The notes under the pieces: model-generated | Told to the model about the DNA's origin: nothing | The model's input: the letters and a program-made list of their open reading frames with translations, nothing else | The model's database searches: none | DNA from: Spirosoma terrae | GTDB lineage: Bacteria > Bacteroidota > Bacteroidia > Cytophagales > Spirosomataceae | Assembly (NCBI RefSeq): GCF_010435915.1 | Contig: NZ_JAAFZH010000001.1 | Coordinates: 186,001-250,000, forward strand | Direction of reading: 5' to 3' | DNA: 64,000 nucleotides | Position numbers and translations under genes: made by a program | In this document: positions 17,478 through 29,304 of the stretch, piece by piece | Layout of the letters: every line of letters begins with the position of its first letter | Position numbering within the stretch: position 1 is the first letter of the stretch

Positions 17478-17669
17478 ATGGACAAGTTTCTCTCGTTTCT
17501 GAAAGCCTCATGGGAGGAAGTTCAGCATAACGTGACTTGGCCTAAATTCAGCGATTTGCAATCCAGCTCTACATTAGTTCTGGTGGCGTCGCTGATTTTT
17601 GCGCTGCTGGTCGGGTTAATTGATTTAGTGTTTGAGAACGGCCTGAACGCCTTCTATCAGTCATTCTAA
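17478..17669 (+). CDS. secE: preprotein translocase subunit SecE
   Basis: SecE clamps SecY in the protein-export channel of the inner membrane. The 63-residue single-helix form is standard for most bacteria. It has the family motif FLKASWEEVQHNVTWPKFSDL on the cytosolic side and one membrane helix at about residues 34-54, with acidic Asp and Glu near its end. It lies between tRNA-Trp and nusG, a placement conserved across bacteria. It is small but unmistakable from motif and context. Confidence 0.96.
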   Translation: MDKFLSFLKASWEEVQHNVTWPKFSDLQSSSTLVLVASLIFALLVGLIDLVFENGLNAFYQSF

Positions 17670-17758
17670 AATAGTAGTGTTTTAAGTTTTGACGTGCTTC
17701 AGGATTCTGTATCAAAAACTAGGATCTGCAACGGATAAACTTTTAAACTCTAAACGAT

Positions 17759-18319
17759 ATGAGCGGCATACAGTGGTACGTTATACGGGCTGTTTCGGGA
17801 CAGGAAAAGAAAATCAAATCATACCTCGATAACGAAATTATCCGGCAAAAGTTAGACGAAATTATCCCGCAAGTGCTTATACCTTCTGAAAAGGTGTATG
17901 AAATGCGTAATGGAAAGAAACGGGTTCGTGAGAAGTCGTTTTATCCTGGATATATTATGATTTCGGCTGATCTGAGCAATAACCGTGCACTTGATTTAAT
18001 CTTAAATATGCCAGGAGTTTTAGGCTTTTTAGGAAATTCACAAGCAGGCTCAACCACCAAAATTCCCGTTCCATTACGTCAATCGGAAGTTAACCGAATG
18101 TTAGGGCGGATTGAGGAAGAAGCACAAGAGGTAGCCACACCAACAGTTGCTTATCTAAAAGGAGAGAACGTTAAGGTTGTTGATGGACCATTCGGTGGTT
18201 TCATCGGCACAGTAGAAGAAGTATTTGACGACCGGAAGAAACTGAACGTCGTTGTAAAAATATTTGGCCGGAGTACTCCGGTAGAACTCAGTTACGCACA
18301 AGTAGAAAAAGAAAGCTAA
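17759..18319 (+). CDS. nusG: transcription termination/antitermination factor NusG
   Basis: NusG binds RNA polymerase and links it to the ribosome or to Rho. The 186-residue protein has the NGN domain (WYVIRAVSGQEKKIK ... SFYPGYIMI) at about 5-115. A C-terminal KOW domain follows with GENVKVVDGPFGGFIGTVEEV. The internal segment LNMPGVLGFLGNS is the usual loop. It lies 89 bases after secE and 165 bases before rplK, in the conserved secE-nusG-rplK order. Confidence 0.98.
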   Translation: MSGIQWYVIRAVSGQEKKIKSYLDNEIIRQKLDEIIPQVLIPSEKVYEMRNGKKRVREKSFYPGYIMISADLSNNRALDLILNMPGVLGFLGNSQAGSTTKIPVPLRQSEVNRMLGRIEEEAQEVATPTVAYLKGENVKVVDGPFGGFIGTVEEVFDDRKKLNVVVKIFGRSTPVELSYAQVEKES

Positions 18320-18446
18320 TTATTCCAGCTTTCTGTAGTTTGGCGTCCTATGCTTCCCTCTGAGGGCGACCAGCTAAAACCAGTTGATTTGTTATGAACG
18401 GTGTGCGGATTGGCTATGTGACGAGTCAATTGGAAACCAACTAGTA

Positions 18447-18466
18447 ACGGGGGCCGCCCACGCGGT
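18447..18466 (+). repeat. leader motif shared with the tuf leader, copy 2
   Basis: The 20-base word ACGGGGGCCGCCCACGCGGT lies 18 bases before rplK. It has the CCGC-CCAC-GCGG hairpin and differs from the tuf copy by one extra G and by the loop bases. Confidence 0.55.
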
Positions 18467-18484
18467 CGTAAAATTTTTTAAACG

Positions 18485-18928
18485 ATGGCAAAAGAAGTAG
18501 GTGGCTATGTAAAGCTGCAAGTCAAAGGCGGGCAAGCTAACCCCTCACCTCCGATCGGTCCAGCGCTTGGTTCCAAGGGTTTAAATATCATGGAATTCTG
18601 CAAGCAGTTCAATGGCCGTACGCAGGACAAAATGGGTATGGTATTGCCAGTTTTGATTACGTACTATAAGGATAAGTCCTTTGATTTCGTCATCAAAACT
18701 CCGCCAGCACCAATTCTGCTGATGGAAGCAGCGAAACTGAAAGGTGGCTCTGCTCAACCAAACCGCAACAAAGTTGGCTCTGTAACGTGGGATCAAGTCC
18801 GGACAATCGCTGAGACGAAAATGCCTGATTTGAACGCTTTCACGGTTGAGTCAGCGATGAAGCAGGTAGCCGGTACGGCTCGCAGTATGGGAATTACGGT
18901 GACAGGCGCATCGCCATTCCAGAACTAA
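18485..18928 (+). CDS. rplK: 50S ribosomal protein L11
   Basis: L11 forms part of the GTPase-associated centre of the large subunit. The 147-residue protein has the N-terminal domain ([24 protein letters not shown], proline-rich linker) and the C-terminal rRNA-binding domain ending [12 protein letters not shown]. It heads the L11-L1-L10-L7/L12 block. The 165-base leader in front carries the GC-rich motif described separately and would be the place for L1 autoregulation, but an L1 site could not be recognised by eye. Confidence 0.98.
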   Translation: MAKEVGGYVKLQVKGGQANPSPPIGPALGSKGLNIMEFCKQFNGRTQDKMGMVLPVLITYYKDKSFDFVIKTPPAPILLMEAAKLKGGSAQPNRNKVGSVTWDQVRTIAETKMPDLNAFTVESAMKQVAGTARSMGITVTGASPFQN

Positions 18929-18953
18929 TAGACTTGCTCAGGCAAATACAGAA

Positions 18954-19652
18954 ATGGCTAAGTTAACGAAAAAACAAAAAGAAGCTCAGTCGAAATACGA
19001 TGCTTCTAAAGAATATACGCTGGAACAAGCAGCTTCTATTCTGAAGGAGATTTCGTATACCAAATTCGACGCTTCTGTGGATATTGACGTCCGGTTAGGC
19101 GTTGATCCGCGTAAAGCCGACCAGATGGTTCGTGGCGTTGCTACGTTACCACATGGTACGGGTAAAACGGTTCGCGTTCTGGTGCTTTGCACTCCGGATA
19201 AAGAAAACGAAGCGAAAGAGGCTGGTGCTGATTACGTGGGGCTTGATGACTATATTCAGAAAATTGAACAAGGCTGGACGGACGTTGATGTGATTATCAC
19301 GATGCCGAACGTAATGGCCAAAGTTGGTCGTCTGGGTAAAGTACTTGGTCCACGTGGTTTGATGCCGAACCCAAAATCAGGAACAGTAACTCCTGAAGTG
19401 GGTAAAGCCGTTCGTGAGGTGAAAGCAGGTAAAATCGACTTTAAAGTCGATAAACAAGGTGCTATTCACACAAGCATTGGTAAAGTATCGTTTACGCCAG
19501 AGAAGCTGGCTGAAAACGCGCAGGAAATTATCAGCACGCTGCTGAAACTGAAGCCTTCTTCGGCTAAAGGAACCTACGTGAAAACGATCAACTTGTCGAG
19601 TACGATGAGTCCGGGCGTAAAGATTGATAAAGGAACTGTAGCCGGAGTTTAA
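18954..19652 (+). CDS. rplA: 50S ribosomal protein L1
   Basis: L1 forms the mobile stalk next to the E site and in many bacteria represses its own operon. The 232-residue length is typical. The signature is present as [28 protein letters not shown], centred near residue 125. Early on there is the lysine-rich [20 protein letters not shown]. It lies 25 bases after rplK and 3 bases before rplJ, so the three are one transcript. Confidence 0.98.
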   Translation: MAKLTKKQKEAQSKYDASKEYTLEQAASILKEISYTKFDASVDIDVRLGVDPRKADQMVRGVATLPHGTGKTVRVLVLCTPDKENEAKEAGADYVGLDDYIQKIEQGWTDVDVIITMPNVMAKVGRLGKVLGPRGLMPNPKSGTVTPEVGKAVREVKAGKIDFKVDKQGAIHTSIGKVSFTPEKLAENAQEIISTLLKLKPSSAKGTYVKTINLSSTMSPGVKIDKGTVAGV

Positions 19653-19655
19653 GCC

Positions 19656-20189
19656 ATGAAACGCGAGGAAAAAGGAGTAATTATTGAGGAATTAACTGAA
19701 AAGTTTCAGAACATTCCCTTCTTCTACATCACGGAAGCCAATGGCCTAACGGTTGCTGAAACCAACAATCTCCGTCGGATGTGTTTTGAGCGGGGAATCG
19801 AGTACAAAGTGGTGAAAAATTCTTTCATCAAAAAAGCACTCGAAACCTTAGATACGGATTATACGCCGTTCAACGAGACGGTGCTACATGGTCAATCTGC
19901 GGTGATGTTTCATCCAGAGAACCAAAAAGCGCCAGCGCAGCTTATCAAAGAGTTTCGTAAAACGAATGACAAGCTGCAGTTAAAGGCTGCGTCTATTGAT
20001 TATAGCCTATTTATTGGTGCTGACCAACTTGAAACGCTCATTAAGCTAAAGAGCAAAGAAGAGTTGATCGGCGAAATCATCGGTCTGCTGCAATCACCTG
20101 CGAAAAATGTCATCTCGGCATTGCAAGGTGGTGGCAACAAATTGGCCGGTATCCTCAAAACGTTGTCGGAGCGCGAGGAAGCAGCTTAA
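19656..20189 (+). CDS. rplJ: 50S ribosomal protein L10
   Basis: L10 anchors L7/L12 dimers to the stalk base. The 177-residue protein has the rRNA-binding domain with FYITEANGLTVAETNNLRR and YKVVKNSFIKKALE. The C-terminal helix (about 150-177) binds the L12 N-terminal domains. It starts three bases after rplA and is followed 54 bases later by rplL. The gap contains no terminator. Confidence 0.98.
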   Translation: MKREEKGVIIEELTEKFQNIPFFYITEANGLTVAETNNLRRMCFERGIEYKVVKNSFIKKALETLDTDYTPFNETVLHGQSAVMFHPENQKAPAQLIKEFRKTNDKLQLKAASIDYSLFIGADQLETLIKLKSKEELIGEIIGLLQSPAKNVISALQGGGNKLAGILKTLSEREEAA

Positions 20190-20243
20190 TTTTCCGACAT
20201 CTTATTTTCAACATCGTATAACAATCAAATTAAGAATACTACA

Positions 20244-20630
20244 ATGGCAGATTTGAAAGCGTTCGCTGAGCAGCTTGTAAGCCTGACGGTTAAAGAAGTT
20301 AACGAACTGGCTGCTATCCTGAAGGATGAGTACGGAATTGAGCCAGCTGCTGCGGCTCCCGTAATGGTAGCTGGTGGTGCTGCAGGTGGTGGTGATGCTG
20401 CTCCAGCTGCTGCTGAGAAAACTTCGTTCGACGTAATCCTGAAAGCACCTGGTGCTGGTAAGCTGGCTGTCGTGAAACTAGTTAAAGATCTTACAGGTCT
20501 AGGCCTGAAAGAAGCGAAAGAATTAGTTGATGGCGCTCCAAAACCAGTAAAAGAAGGTGTTGCCAAAGACGAAGCTGAATCACTGCGTAAGCAACTTGAA
20601 GAAGCTGGTGCTGAAGTAGAAGTGAAGTAA
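20244..20630 (+). CDS. rplL: 50S ribosomal protein L7/L12
   Basis: The 128-residue stalk protein has an N-terminal dimer domain (1-35) and an Ala/Gly-rich hinge ([19 protein letters not shown]). The C-terminal globular domain has [20 protein letters not shown] and the factor-binding [20 protein letters not shown]. It recruits translational GTPases. The hinge is coded with Ala/Gly-rich GCT/GGT codons. A hairpin with T-rich tail follows it. Confidence 0.98.
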   Translation: MADLKAFAEQLVSLTVKEVNELAAILKDEYGIEPAAAAPVMVAGGAAGGGDAAPAAAEKTSFDVILKAPGAGKLAVVKLVKDLTGLGLKEAKELVDGAPKPVKEGVAKDEAESLRKQLEEAGAEVEVK

Positions 20631-20668
20631 GCACTCTCTTATTAGTATATCGCTCCAGGCAGGGGAGG

Positions 20669-20690
20669 CCAGACCAACGTCTGGTCTTTT
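20669..20690 (+). terminator. attenuator-like hairpin after rplL
   Basis: CCAGAC (20669-20674) pairs with GTCTGG (20679-20684) around CAAC, followed by TCTTTTCC. The T-run is broken, suggesting partial termination that lowers rpoBC expression relative to ribosomal proteins. Confidence 0.55.
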
Positions 20691-20758
20691 CCTGTTTGGA
20701 GACTTTTTTGTCTAAACGCTTGTAAAAGACAAACTTATTTTTATTGCCTTACGTTGTC

Positions 20759-20800
20759 TATTCACGCCCCTTGGGTTGGGTGACGCCTGGGGTCTGAATA
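20759..20800 (+). promoter_or_regulatory. stable hairpin in the rplL-rpoB spacer
   Basis: TATTCA (20759-20764) and GCCCC (20766-20770) pair with GGGGT (20789-20793) and TGAATA (20795-20800) around one C-C mismatch. It has no T-run, so processing or leader structure is more likely than termination. Confidence 0.5.
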
Positions 20801-20879
20801 GCCGCTTAATTCGGGTGCGCTAAAGGAAATTGTAACGCACTCATATAGAATCGGTTACGCAACTAAACGAAGCACAATC

Positions 20880-23800
20880 TTGGCTACAAACGCGAAAAAC
20901 AGTACGCGCAAAAATTTTGCGACGATTCAGCCAGTGATTGGGTATCCAGACTTTCTGGATATTCAAGTAAAATCCTTCAAAGATTTTTTCCAGCTTGATA
21001 CACCTTCTAACCAGCGTTCAGAAGAGGGGCTGTTTAAAGTGTTTCAGGAGAATTTTCCTATTTCGGACTCTCGTGAAAACTTCAAACTGGAGTTTATTGA
21101 CTATTCTGTTGATCCTCCTAAATATTCAGTTGATGAATCAATTGATCGGGGATTAACATATTCTGTTCCTTTGAAGGCCAAACTGCGGCTGTCAAATAAT
21201 GATCCTGATAACGAGGATTTCGAGACAATTGAGCAGGAAGTTTTCTTAGGAAATATTCCGTATATGACCGAGAAAGGCTCGTTTGTCATTAACGGAGCAG
21301 AACGGGTGATTGTTTCCCAATTGCACCGTTCGCCGGGTGTATTCTTCTCAATGAGCAAGCATACAAACGGTACAAAATTATATTCAGCTCGGATCATTCC
21401 ATTCAAAGGATCATGGATTGAGTTCTCGACGGACGTTAATAACGTAATGTATGCTTACATTGACCGGAAAAAGAAATTCCCGGTTACTACGTTATTACGT
21501 GCTATCGGCTTTGGTTCCGATAAGGATATTCTGGATTTATTTGGTCTGTCTGAAGAAGTACCAGCAACACCAGCTAACCTCAAAAAAGCCATTGGCCGTC
21601 GGTTAGCGGCTCGTGTATTACGTACCTGGACGGAGGACTTTGTGGATGAAGACACTGGTGAAGTTGTTTCTATCAGCCGCAATGAAGTATTGCTAGAGCG
21701 TGATTCTGCAATTTCAGCTGATGATATTGATGTAATTATGGATTCTGGTCAAAAGTCTGTCATCCTGCATAAGGAGGATATGAACATGGCCGACTATAAT
21801 ATCATTTATAATACGCTGCAAAAAGATAGCTCGAACTCAGAAAAAGAGGCTGTTGAGCAAATCTATCGCCAGCTTCGGAACGCTGATGCTCCTGATGAGC
21901 AAACTGCTCGCGAAATTATCCAAAGCTTGTTCTTCTCAGACAAGCGGTATGATCTAGGAGATGTAGGCCGTTACCGTATTAATAAAAAACTCGGTCTGGA
22001 TATTTCATCAGACATGAAAGTTTTAACGACGGAAGATATTGTTTCTATCGTTAAATACCTGATCGGTCTGATTAACTCGAAGGCTGTTGTTGATGATATT
22101 GACCACTTGAGCAACCGTCGTGTACGGACTGTAGGTGAACAATTATATGCTCAGTTTGGTGTTGGTCTGGCCCGTATGGCTAGAACGATTAAAGAACGGA
22201 TGAACGTTCGGGATAACGAGGACTTCAAACCAGTTGACCTCATTAACGCCCGTACTCTATCGTCAGTTATTAATTCCTTCTTCGGAACTAACCAGCTGTC
22301 GCAGTTTATGGACCAAACCAACCCGTTAGCTGAAGTGACGCACAAACGTCGTATGTCAGCACTGGGACCTGGAGGTCTTTCCCGTGAACGGGCAGGTTTT
22401 GAAGTACGTGACGTACACTATACGCACTACGGGCGTCTGTGTACTATTGAGACGCCTGAAGGACCTAATATCGGGCTGATCTCGTCATTGTGCGTATATG
22501 CTAAGATCAATAGCATGGGCTTCATCGAAACACCATACCGTATTATCGAAAACGGTAAAGTGTCGATGGACAAGCCTGTTCAGTACTTAACTGCAGAAGA
22601 AGAAGATACCCATTATATCGCGCAGGCAAATGCTGGTGTTGATGACAAGGGTAACTTCCATGTGGATCGCCTAAAAGCTCGCTTTGAAGGTGATTTCCCA
22701 ATGGCTGAGCCTACGAACGTAACGTTTATGGATATTGCTCCGAATCAGATTGTATCGGTAGCGGCCTCCATGATTCCGTTCCTTGAGCATGACGATGCTA
22801 ACCGTGCCCTGATGGGATCGAACATGCAGCGTCAAGCGGTGCCACTTCTTCGTCCAGAAGCCCCGATTGTGGGTACAGGTTTGGAAGGACGCGTTGCTGT
22901 TGATTCTCGGACATTGGTTATTGCTGAAGCAGACGGTGTTATTGAATTCGTTGATTCAACAAAAATCGTTGTCAGATACGAATTAGATGATGATCAACTG
23001 GCCGTTTCTTTTGATGATGACCGGAAGACATACAATCTGATTAAATTCCGTCGGACTAACCAGGATACATGCATCAACTTGAAACCGACTGTTCTGAAAG
23101 GACAGCAGGTGAAAAAAGGAGACGTATTGTGTGAAGGGTATGCGACTCAGGCTGGTGAATTGGCTCTTGGACGTAACATGAAAGTTGCTTTCATGCCATG
23201 GCAGGGCTACAACTTTGAGGATGCTATTGTAATATCTGAGCGTGTTGTTCGTGAAGATATTTTCACCTCAATTCACATTGAAGAGTTTGAACTGGAAGTC
23301 CGTGATACGAAGCGTGGTGAAGAGGAATTAACTTCTGAAATCCCGAACGTATCAGAAGAAACCGTTCGTAATCTCGATGAAAATGGTATCGTTCGCGTAG
23401 GTACTGAGGTAAAAGAAGGCGATATCCTGATCGGCAAAATTACACCTAAGGGTGAAAGCGATCCGACGCCAGAGGAAAAACTCCTTCGTGCTATCTTCGG
23501 CGATAAGGCTGGTGATGTAAAGGATGCTTCGAAAAAGGCACCACCATCCTTGAAAGGGGTTGTCATTGATACGAAGCTTTTTGCTCGTCCTGCTAAAGAA
23601 GAGCGAGGTAAGCATAAAGACGAGGTCAAAGCACTAATGAAAAAATACAGCCGTGAGTTGAATGACTTCCGTGCTCGTATGATTGAAAAAACAGTGGAGT
23701 TGCTGGACGGTAAAACCAGCGCGGGAGTTAAACACAAATTCGGTGACGAAATTGTGAGTAAGGGTGTCAAGTTTAATCGTAAGAATATTACCGATAACTT

Positions 23801-24749
23801 ATTCCCTGACAAGAATGCTTATCGCGATGAAAGTGGTTATGCTGTTCCCGAAGAAGCTAACTTGCTGATTGATCTTAATCTTGATGGCTGGACGGACGAT
23901 GATAAGTTAAACCAAATGGTTGTAGCGCTAGTGAAAAACTACAACAACCGTCGGAGCGAAATCACAGGCCGTTTCAAACGCGAGCGCTTTACTCTTGAAG
24001 TAGGCGACGAGCTGCCAGCAGGTATTGTGAAGCTTGCCAAAGTTTATATCGCTAAGAAGCGTAAACTGAAAGTAGGGGATAAAATGGCTGGTCGTCACGG
24101 TAACAAAGGGGTTGTAGCCCGGATTGTGCGTGATGAAGATATGCCGTTCCTGGAAGATGGAACACCAGTGGATATCGTTCTGAACCCATTAGGTGTACCT
24201 TCTCGGATGAACCTTGGTCAGATTTACGAAACAGTGTTGGCATGGGCAGGTCAGAAGCTAAATCGGAAGTATGCAACACCAATCTTTGATGGGGCTACTG
24301 AGCAACAAGTTGCTGATGAATTAGATGCCGCCGGACTTCCATCATTTGGCCGGACGTATTTATACAATGGTTTGACCGGGGAGCGATTCGATCAACCCGT
24401 TACAGTAGGTATTATTTACATGCTGAAACTTGGTCACCTTGTAGACGACAAAATGCACGCTCGTTCGATTGGACCGTACTCGCTTATTACTCAGCAACCG
24501 CTGGGTGGTAAGGCACAGTTCGGTGGGCAGCGGTTTGGTGAAATGGAAGTATGGGCACTGGAGGCTTTTGGCGCATCGAATATCCTACAAGAAATTCTGA
24601 CCGTTAAATCAGATGACGTAGTAGGTCGTGCGAAAGCATATGAGGCAATCGTAAAAGGTGAAAACTTACCGAAGCCGAATATTCCAGAGTCATTTAACGT
24701 ACTTGTCCACGAACTACGTGGTTTGGCCCTTGAAATTACATTAGAGTAG
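20880..24749 (+). CDS. rpoB: DNA-directed RNA polymerase subunit beta
   Basis: The beta subunit of 1289 residues is complete. It has the beta-protrusion and lobe domains, the rifampicin region ([27 protein letters not shown], about residues 477-503) and the C-terminal switch and clamp elements. No resistance-type change is obvious there by eye. The reading frame opens with TTG at 20880. No in-frame ATG occurs before about residue 130, where the fold is already under way, so TTG is the likely start. It lies 250 bases after rplL, across two hairpins. rpoC follows after 119 bases. Confidence 0.98.
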   Translation: MATNAKNSTRKNFATIQPVIGYPDFLDIQVKSFKDFFQLDTPSNQRSEEGLFKVFQENFPISDSRENFKLEFIDYSVDPPKYSVDESIDRGLTYSVPLKAKLRLSNNDPDNEDFETIEQEVFLGNIPYMTEKGSFVINGAERVIVSQLHRSPGVFFSMSKHTNGTKLYSARIIPFKGSWIEFSTDVNNVMYAYIDRKKKFPVTTLLRAIGFGSDKDILDLFGLSEEVPATPANLKKAIGRRLAARVLRTWTEDFVDEDTGEVVSISRNEVLLERDSAISADDIDVIMDSGQKSVILHKEDMNMADYNIIYNTLQKDSSNSEKEAVEQIYRQLRNADAPDEQTAREIIQSLFFSDKRYDLGDVGRYRINKKLGLDISSDMKVLTTEDIVSIVKYLIGLINSKAVVDDIDHLSNRRVRTVGEQLYAQFGVGLARMARTIKERMNVRDNEDFKPVDLINARTLSSVINSFFGTNQLSQFMDQTNPLAEVTHKRRMSALGPGGLSRERAGFEVRDVHYTHYGRLCTIETPEGPNIGLISSLCVYAKINSMGFIETPYRIIENGKVSMDKPVQYLTAEEEDTHYIAQANAGVDDKGNFHVDRLKARFEGDFPMAEPTNVTFMDIAPNQIVSVAASMIPFLEHDDANRALMGSNMQRQAVPLLRPEAPIVGTGLEGRVAVDSRTLVIAEADGVIEFVDSTKIVVRYELDDDQLAVSFDDDRKTYNLIKFRRTNQDTCINLKPTVLKGQQVKKGDVLCEGYATQAGELALGRNMKVAFMPWQGYNFEDAIVISERVVREDIFTSIHIEEFELEVRDTKRGEEELTSEIPNVSEETVRNLDENGIVRVGTEVKEGDILIGKITPKGESDPTPEEKLLRAIFGDKAGDVKDASKKAPPSLKGVVIDTKLFARPAKEERGKHKDEVKALMKKYSRELNDFRARMIEKTVELLDGKTSAGVKHKFGDEIVSKGVKFNRKNITDNLFPDKNAYRDESGYAVPEEANLLIDLNLDGWTDDDKLNQMVVALVKNYNNRRSEITGRFKRERFTLEVGDELPAGIVKLAKVYIAKKRKLKVGDKMAGRHGNKGVVARIVRDEDMPFLEDGTPVDIVLNPLGVPSRMNLGQIYETVLAWAGQKLNRKYATPIFDGATEQQVADELDAAGLPSFGRTYLYNGLTGERFDQPVTVGIIYMLKLGHLVDDKMHARSIGPYSLITQQPLGGKAQFGGQRFGEMEVWALEAFGASNILQEILTVKSDDVVGRAKAYEAIVKGENLPKPNIPESFNVLVHELRGLALEITLE

Positions 24750-24764
24750 AATTAGTCATTTAGT

Positions 24765-24839
24765 GTCATTGTAGTCGTTTATAGTCATCAGTTACTCAGG
24801 TAATATATGCCTATAAACGATTATAATGGCCACAATGAC
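24765..24839. repeat. inverted repeat between rpoB and rpoC
   Basis: GTCATTGT (24765-24772) pairs with ACAATGAC (24832-24839). CGTTTATAG (24776-24784) pairs with CTATAAACG (24811-24819). One side carries a 12-base bulge. It lacks a T-tail. Confidence 0.6.
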
Positions 24840-24868
24840 AACGTTTTAAAAACTATAATCTCCAACCA

Positions 24869-27800
24869 ATGTCGTTCAAAAAGAACAAGAAACTCAATAG
24901 CGACTTCCAGAGCGTGACCATCAGCCTGGCATCGCCGGAGTCTATTTTGGAGAGTTCCTACGGCGAGGTAACACAGCCGGAGACGATCAACTACCGGACT
25001 TATAAGCCTGAAATGGGTGGCTTGTTCTGCGAGCGCATCTTCGGGCCAGTTAAGGACTGGGAATGTCACTGTGGTAAATACAAACGGATTCGTTACAAAG
25101 GCATTATCTGTGACCGCTGTGGTGTTGAAGTAACGGAGAAGAAAGTTCGCCGTGAACGCATGGGCCACATCGAACTGGTGGTGCCCGTTGCGCATATCTG
25201 GTACTTCCGCAGCTTACCAAACAAAATAGGTTATCTGTTAGGTCTTTCAACTAAAAAATTGGATCAGGTTATCTACTACGAACGTTACGTAGTTGTTCAA
25301 CCTGGTGTGAAAGCTGAAGACGGCGTTAACCAACTCGACTTCTTAACAGAAGACGAATATCTTGATATTATTGATAAACTGCCGAGCACGAACCAACACC
25401 TCGACGATAAAGACCCAAATAAATTCATCGCTAAGATGGGGGCTGAAGCATTAGAGATGTTGTTATCGCGTTTGGATTTGGACGAGCTGTCGTATTCGTT
25501 ACGTCACTCAGCAGCTACTGATACATCGCAACAGCGTAAAGCGGAAGCTTTAAAGCGTCTGAAAGTTGTTGAAGCGTTCCGTGAGGCTAACGGTCGGATT
25601 GAAAACCGTCCAGAATGGATGGTTATCAAAATGGTTCCGGTAATTCCACCTGAACTACGTCCGCTTGTCCCTCTGGATGGTGGTCGGTTTGCTACGTCTG
25701 ATTTGAACGATTTATATCGTCGGGTTATCATCCGGAACAACCGTCTGAAACGCCTGATCGAAATCAAGGCACCTGAAGTAATTCTGCGTAATGAAAAGCG
25801 GATGCTACAGGAAGCAGTCGACTCGCTCTTCGATAACTCTCGGAAAGTAAACGCTGTTCGTTCAGAAGGTAACCGCGCTCTGAAATCGCTATCTGATATG
25901 CTGAAAGGTAAGCAGGGGCGTTTCCGTCAGAATTTGCTTGGTAAGCGCGTCGACTATTCAGGTCGTTCGGTTATTGTAGTAGGTCCTGAGTTAAAACTGC
26001 ATGAGTGTGGTTTGCCGAAGGATATGGCGGCTGAGTTATTCAAACCGTTTGTTATCCGTAAGCTTATCGAGCGCGGCATCGTTAAGACAGTTAAGTCGGC
26101 GAAAAAAATCGTTGACCGGAAAGATCCTGTTATCTGGGATATTCTGGAGAACGTATTGAAGGGTCACCCTGTACTGTTGAACCGGGCTCCAACGCTTCAC
26201 CGTCTGGGTATCCAGGCGTTCCAGCCAAAACTGATTGAAGGTAAAGCTATTCAGCTACACCCACTCGTTTGTACAGCGTTCAACGCTGACTTTGATGGTG
26301 ACCAAATGGCTGTACACGTACCGCTGGGTCAGGAGGCTATTTTGGAAGCATCGTTATTGATGCTTGCATCGCACAATATTCTGAACCCTGCCAATGGCGC
26401 ACCTATCACGGTACCATCGCAGGACATGGTATTGGGCCTATACTACGTAACAAAAGGACGTAAGAACACACCAGAATACCCAATTCTGGGTGAAGGTATG
26501 ACCTTCTACGGTGCTGAAGAGGTTATTATTGCTATCAATGAAGGCAAGATCTCCAAGCATGCGAATATTAAATGCCGAGTTAAGTTACGTGACGAGAGCG
26601 GTGAGCTTGTCTACAAAGTAATCGATACGGTTGCTGGTCGGTTGTTGTTTAACCAGGCTGTACCAGAAGAAGTTGGTTACATCAACGAGCTTTTGACGAA
26701 GAAAAAACTGCAACAAATTATTGCGTTGATCTTCAAAATCTCGGGTGGCGCGCGCACGGCGCAGTTCCTTGATGATATCAAAGAACTAGGCTTCCAGATG
26801 GCATTCAAAGGCGGTCTGTCAATTGGTTTGAGCGACGTAATGATTCCTGAAGCTAAACAGGGACTCGTTGAAGAGGCAAAAGCTGAAGTACAGAGCGTTT
26901 GGGATAACTACCTGATGGGTCTGATTACGGAAAATGAGCGTTACAACCAGGTTATTGATATCTGGACTCGTGTAAACTCTCGTTTGACCGAAACGCTGAT
27001 GAAACAGCTGGAGGCAGACCAAGGCGGTTTCAACTCGATTTATATGATGATGCACTCGGGAGCGCGTGGTTCGCGGGAGCAGATTCGTCAGTTGGGTGGT
27101 ATGCGGGGGCTCATGGCCAAGCCTCAGAAAAACCTGCAAGGCTCAGTGGGTGAAATCATTGAAAACCCAATTCTGTCGAACTTCAAAGAAGGTCTTGACG
27201 TATTGGAGTACTTTATTTCAACGCACGGTGCTCGTAAAGGTCTTGCCGATACCGCTCTGAAAACGGCTGACGCTGGTTATCTGACCCGCCGTCTGCACGA
27301 CGTAGCGCAGGATGTTATTATTAGTGAAGACGATTGTGGTACGCTTCGCGGTCTGCAAGTGTCTGCTCTGAAAGATAACGAAGATATCGTTGAGCCTCTG
27401 TCTGAGCGTATCCTGGGCCGTACAACTGTTCACGATATTTATGATCCGCTTTCAAAAGAGCTTATCATTGGTGCCGGTGAATTAATTACGGAAGAGGTTG
27501 CCGCTCAAATTGATGAAACAAGCATCGAAACGGTTGAAATTCGCTCGGTTCTTACCTGCGAATCTCGCCAGGGTGTTTGTGCTAAATGTTACGGCCGTAA
27601 CCTGGCTTCAGGCCGGATGGTCGATATTGGTGAGGCAGTAGGGGTAATTGCTTCTCAGTCCATCGGTGAGCCTGGTACACAGCTTACGCTTCGTACCTTC
27701 CACGTGGGTGGTACGGCTTCTAACATTGCTGTAGATGCATCGATTAAAGCCAAATTCGATGGATTGATCGAGTTTGAGGAAATGCGTACGGTTCAATCGG

Positions 27801-29197
27801 AAGATGCTGAAGGAAACGCACAAACGGTTGTAATGGGTCGTTCGGGCGAAATTCGGATCGTTAGTCCGGAAGATCGTAACATTGTTCTTATTAGCAATAA
27901 CGTACCATACGGAGCATTCCTACGCGTGAAAGATGGCGATATGGTGAAAAAAGGCGACGATATCTGCGCCTGGGATCCGTATAACGCCGTTATTCTGTCG
28001 GAGCTTACCGGTACACTAACGTTCGATGCTATTGAGGACGGTATCACTTATCGGGAAGAGTTTGATGAACAAACAGGCTTCCAGGAGATGGTGATCATTG
28101 AGACTCGTGATAAGTCTAAAAACCCAGCTATTGTTGTAAGCGGTGTAAGCACATTGCTACCAGAAATTACGGAGAAGGGTTATAACTTACCAGTTGGCTC
28201 ACGACTTGTTGTAAAAGAAGGACAGGCTATCAAAGCTGGTCAACCATTAGCCAAAATTCCACGTAACGTTGGTAAAACTCGCGACATTACGGGTGGTCTG
28301 CCACGTGTAACGGAATTATTTGAAGCTCGTAACCCATCTAATCCGGCAGTTGTTAGTGAAATCGATGGTGTTGTTACGTATGGTACAATCAAACGTGGTA
28401 ACCGGGAAATCTTCATTGAGTCGAAAGATGGTACGAAGAAAAAATACCTGGTGCCGCTGTCGAAGTTCATCCTTGTACAGGACAATGACTTCGTACGGGC
28501 TGGTGCTCCACTTTCTGATGGTGCTATTACACCGAGCGACATTCTGGCTATTAAAGGACCAACTGCTGTTCAGGAGTATCTGGTAAATGAAATTCAGGAA
28601 GTTTATCGTCTACAAGGGGTTAAAATCAACGACAAGCACATTGAAGCGATCGTGCGCCAAATGATGCAGAAAGTTGAGATCGTTGACTCTGGCGATACGA
28701 ACTTCCTGGAAGGACAAGTTGTCGATAAGTGGCTTTTCCGTGAGGAAAACGATAAAGTTCTTGATGCTAAGGTTGTTACAGACGCTGGTGATTCGGCCAA
28801 CTTTAAACCTGGTCAGATTATTACGAGTCGCCAGCTTCGCGATGAGAACTCTACCCTGAAACGCCGTGACATGGCTCTTGTAAGTGTGCGCGACGCGATG
28901 GCTGCCGTTTCTCAACCAACGCTGCTAGGTATTACGCAGGCTTCACTGGGTACTGACAGCTTCTTGTCCGCTGCTTCGTTCCAGGAAACGACAAAAGTGC
29001 TTAGCGAAGCCTCTATACGTGGTAAGCAGGATGCACTGGACGGCCTGAAAGAAAATATTATTGTTGGACATCTTGTTCCAGCCGGAACAGGTCTCCGCCG
29101 TTATCAGAGCGCTATTGTTGGTTCTAAAGAAGAACTGGAATCGCTTACTGAATCGCGGGAGCAATATGCTCGCAGTAAAAAACGTGCTACTGTTTAA
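24869..29197 (+). CDS. rpoC: DNA-directed RNA polymerase subunit beta'
   Basis: The 1442-residue beta' subunit is complete. The N-terminal zinc site is [20 protein letters not shown] at about residue 66. The catalytic Mg motif is [12 protein letters not shown] at about 470. The second zinc cluster includes [17 protein letters not shown] around 890. The trigger-loop region contains [17 protein letters not shown]. The C-terminal insert region of about 1000-1200 is of usual size for Bacteroidota. A strong terminator follows 17 bases after the stop. Confidence 0.99.
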   Translation: MSFKKNKKLNSDFQSVTISLASPESILESSYGEVTQPETINYRTYKPEMGGLFCERIFGPVKDWECHCGKYKRIRYKGIICDRCGVEVTEKKVRRERMGHIELVVPVAHIWYFRSLPNKIGYLLGLSTKKLDQVIYYERYVVVQPGVKAEDGVNQLDFLTEDEYLDIIDKLPSTNQHLDDKDPNKFIAKMGAEALEMLLSRLDLDELSYSLRHSAATDTSQQRKAEALKRLKVVEAFREANGRIENRPEWMVIKMVPVIPPELRPLVPLDGGRFATSDLNDLYRRVIIRNNRLKRLIEIKAPEVILRNEKRMLQEAVDSLFDNSRKVNAVRSEGNRALKSLSDMLKGKQGRFRQNLLGKRVDYSGRSVIVVGPELKLHECGLPKDMAAELFKPFVIRKLIERGIVKTVKSAKKIVDRKDPVIWDILENVLKGHPVLLNRAPTLHRLGIQAFQPKLIEGKAIQLHPLVCTAFNADFDGDQMAVHVPLGQEAILEASLLMLASHNILNPANGAPITVPSQDMVLGLYYVTKGRKNTPEYPILGEGMTFYGAEEVIIAINEGKISKHANIKCRVKLRDESGELVYKVIDTVAGRLLFNQAVPEEVGYINELLTKKKLQQIIALIFKISGGARTAQFLDDIKELGFQMAFKGGLSIGLSDVMIPEAKQGLVEEAKAEVQSVWDNYLMGLITENERYNQVIDIWTRVNSRLTETLMKQLEADQGGFNSIYMMMHSGARGSREQIRQLGGMRGLMAKPQKNLQGSVGEIIENPILSNFKEGLDVLEYFISTHGARKGLADTALKTADAGYLTRRLHDVAQDVIISEDDCGTLRGLQVSALKDNEDIVEPLSERILGRTTVHDIYDPLSKELIIGAGELITEEVAAQIDETSIETVEIRSVLTCESRQGVCAKCYGRNLASGRMVDIGEAVGVIASQSIGEPGTQLTLRTFHVGGTASNIAVDASIKAKFDGLIEFEEMRTVQSEDAEGNAQTVVMGRSGEIRIVSPEDRNIVLISNNVPYGAFLRVKDGDMVKKGDDICAWDPYNAVILSELTGTLTFDAIEDGITYREEFDEQTGFQEMVIIETRDKSKNPAIVVSGVSTLLPEITEKGYNLPVGSRLVVKEGQAIKAGQPLAKIPRNVGKTRDITGGLPRVTELFEARNPSNPAVVSEIDGVVTYGTIKRGNREIFIESKDGTKKKYLVPLSKFILVQDNDFVRAGAPLSDGAITPSDILAIKGPTAVQEYLVNEIQEVYRLQGVKINDKHIEAIVRQMMQKVEIVDSGDTNFLEGQVVDKWLFREENDKVLDAKVVTDAGDSANFKPGQIITSRQLRDENSTLKRRDMALVSVRDAMAAVSQPTLLGITQASLGTDSFLSAASFQETTKVLSEASIRGKQDALDGLKENIIVGHLVPAGTGLRRYQSAIVGSKEELESLTESREQYARSKKRATV

Positions 29198-29213
29198 TCA
29201 ATAGCTTATGAAT

Positions 29214-29248
29214 AAAAAGCCCCAATTGACTCAATTGGGGCTTTTTTT
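29214..29248 (+). terminator. terminator of the rpoBC operon
   Basis: AAAAAGCCCCAATT (29214-29227) pairs with 29233-29246 around GACTC, followed by more T. It is a textbook intrinsic terminator. Confidence 0.92.
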
Positions 29249-29304
29249 GTAACAAACTGATCGAAAAAAAACTTATTCTATCGAACATATACTTAAGATA
29301 CATC

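Noticed and set aside
20225..20566. Ala/Pro-rich frame antisense to rplL
   Set aside because: Caused by the GCT/GGT-rich hinge of L7/L12 read backwards.
23273..23812. 179-codon open frame antisense to rpoB
   Set aside because: Ser-rich composition and position inside a highly conserved gene mark it as a shadow; no promoter box or family motif.
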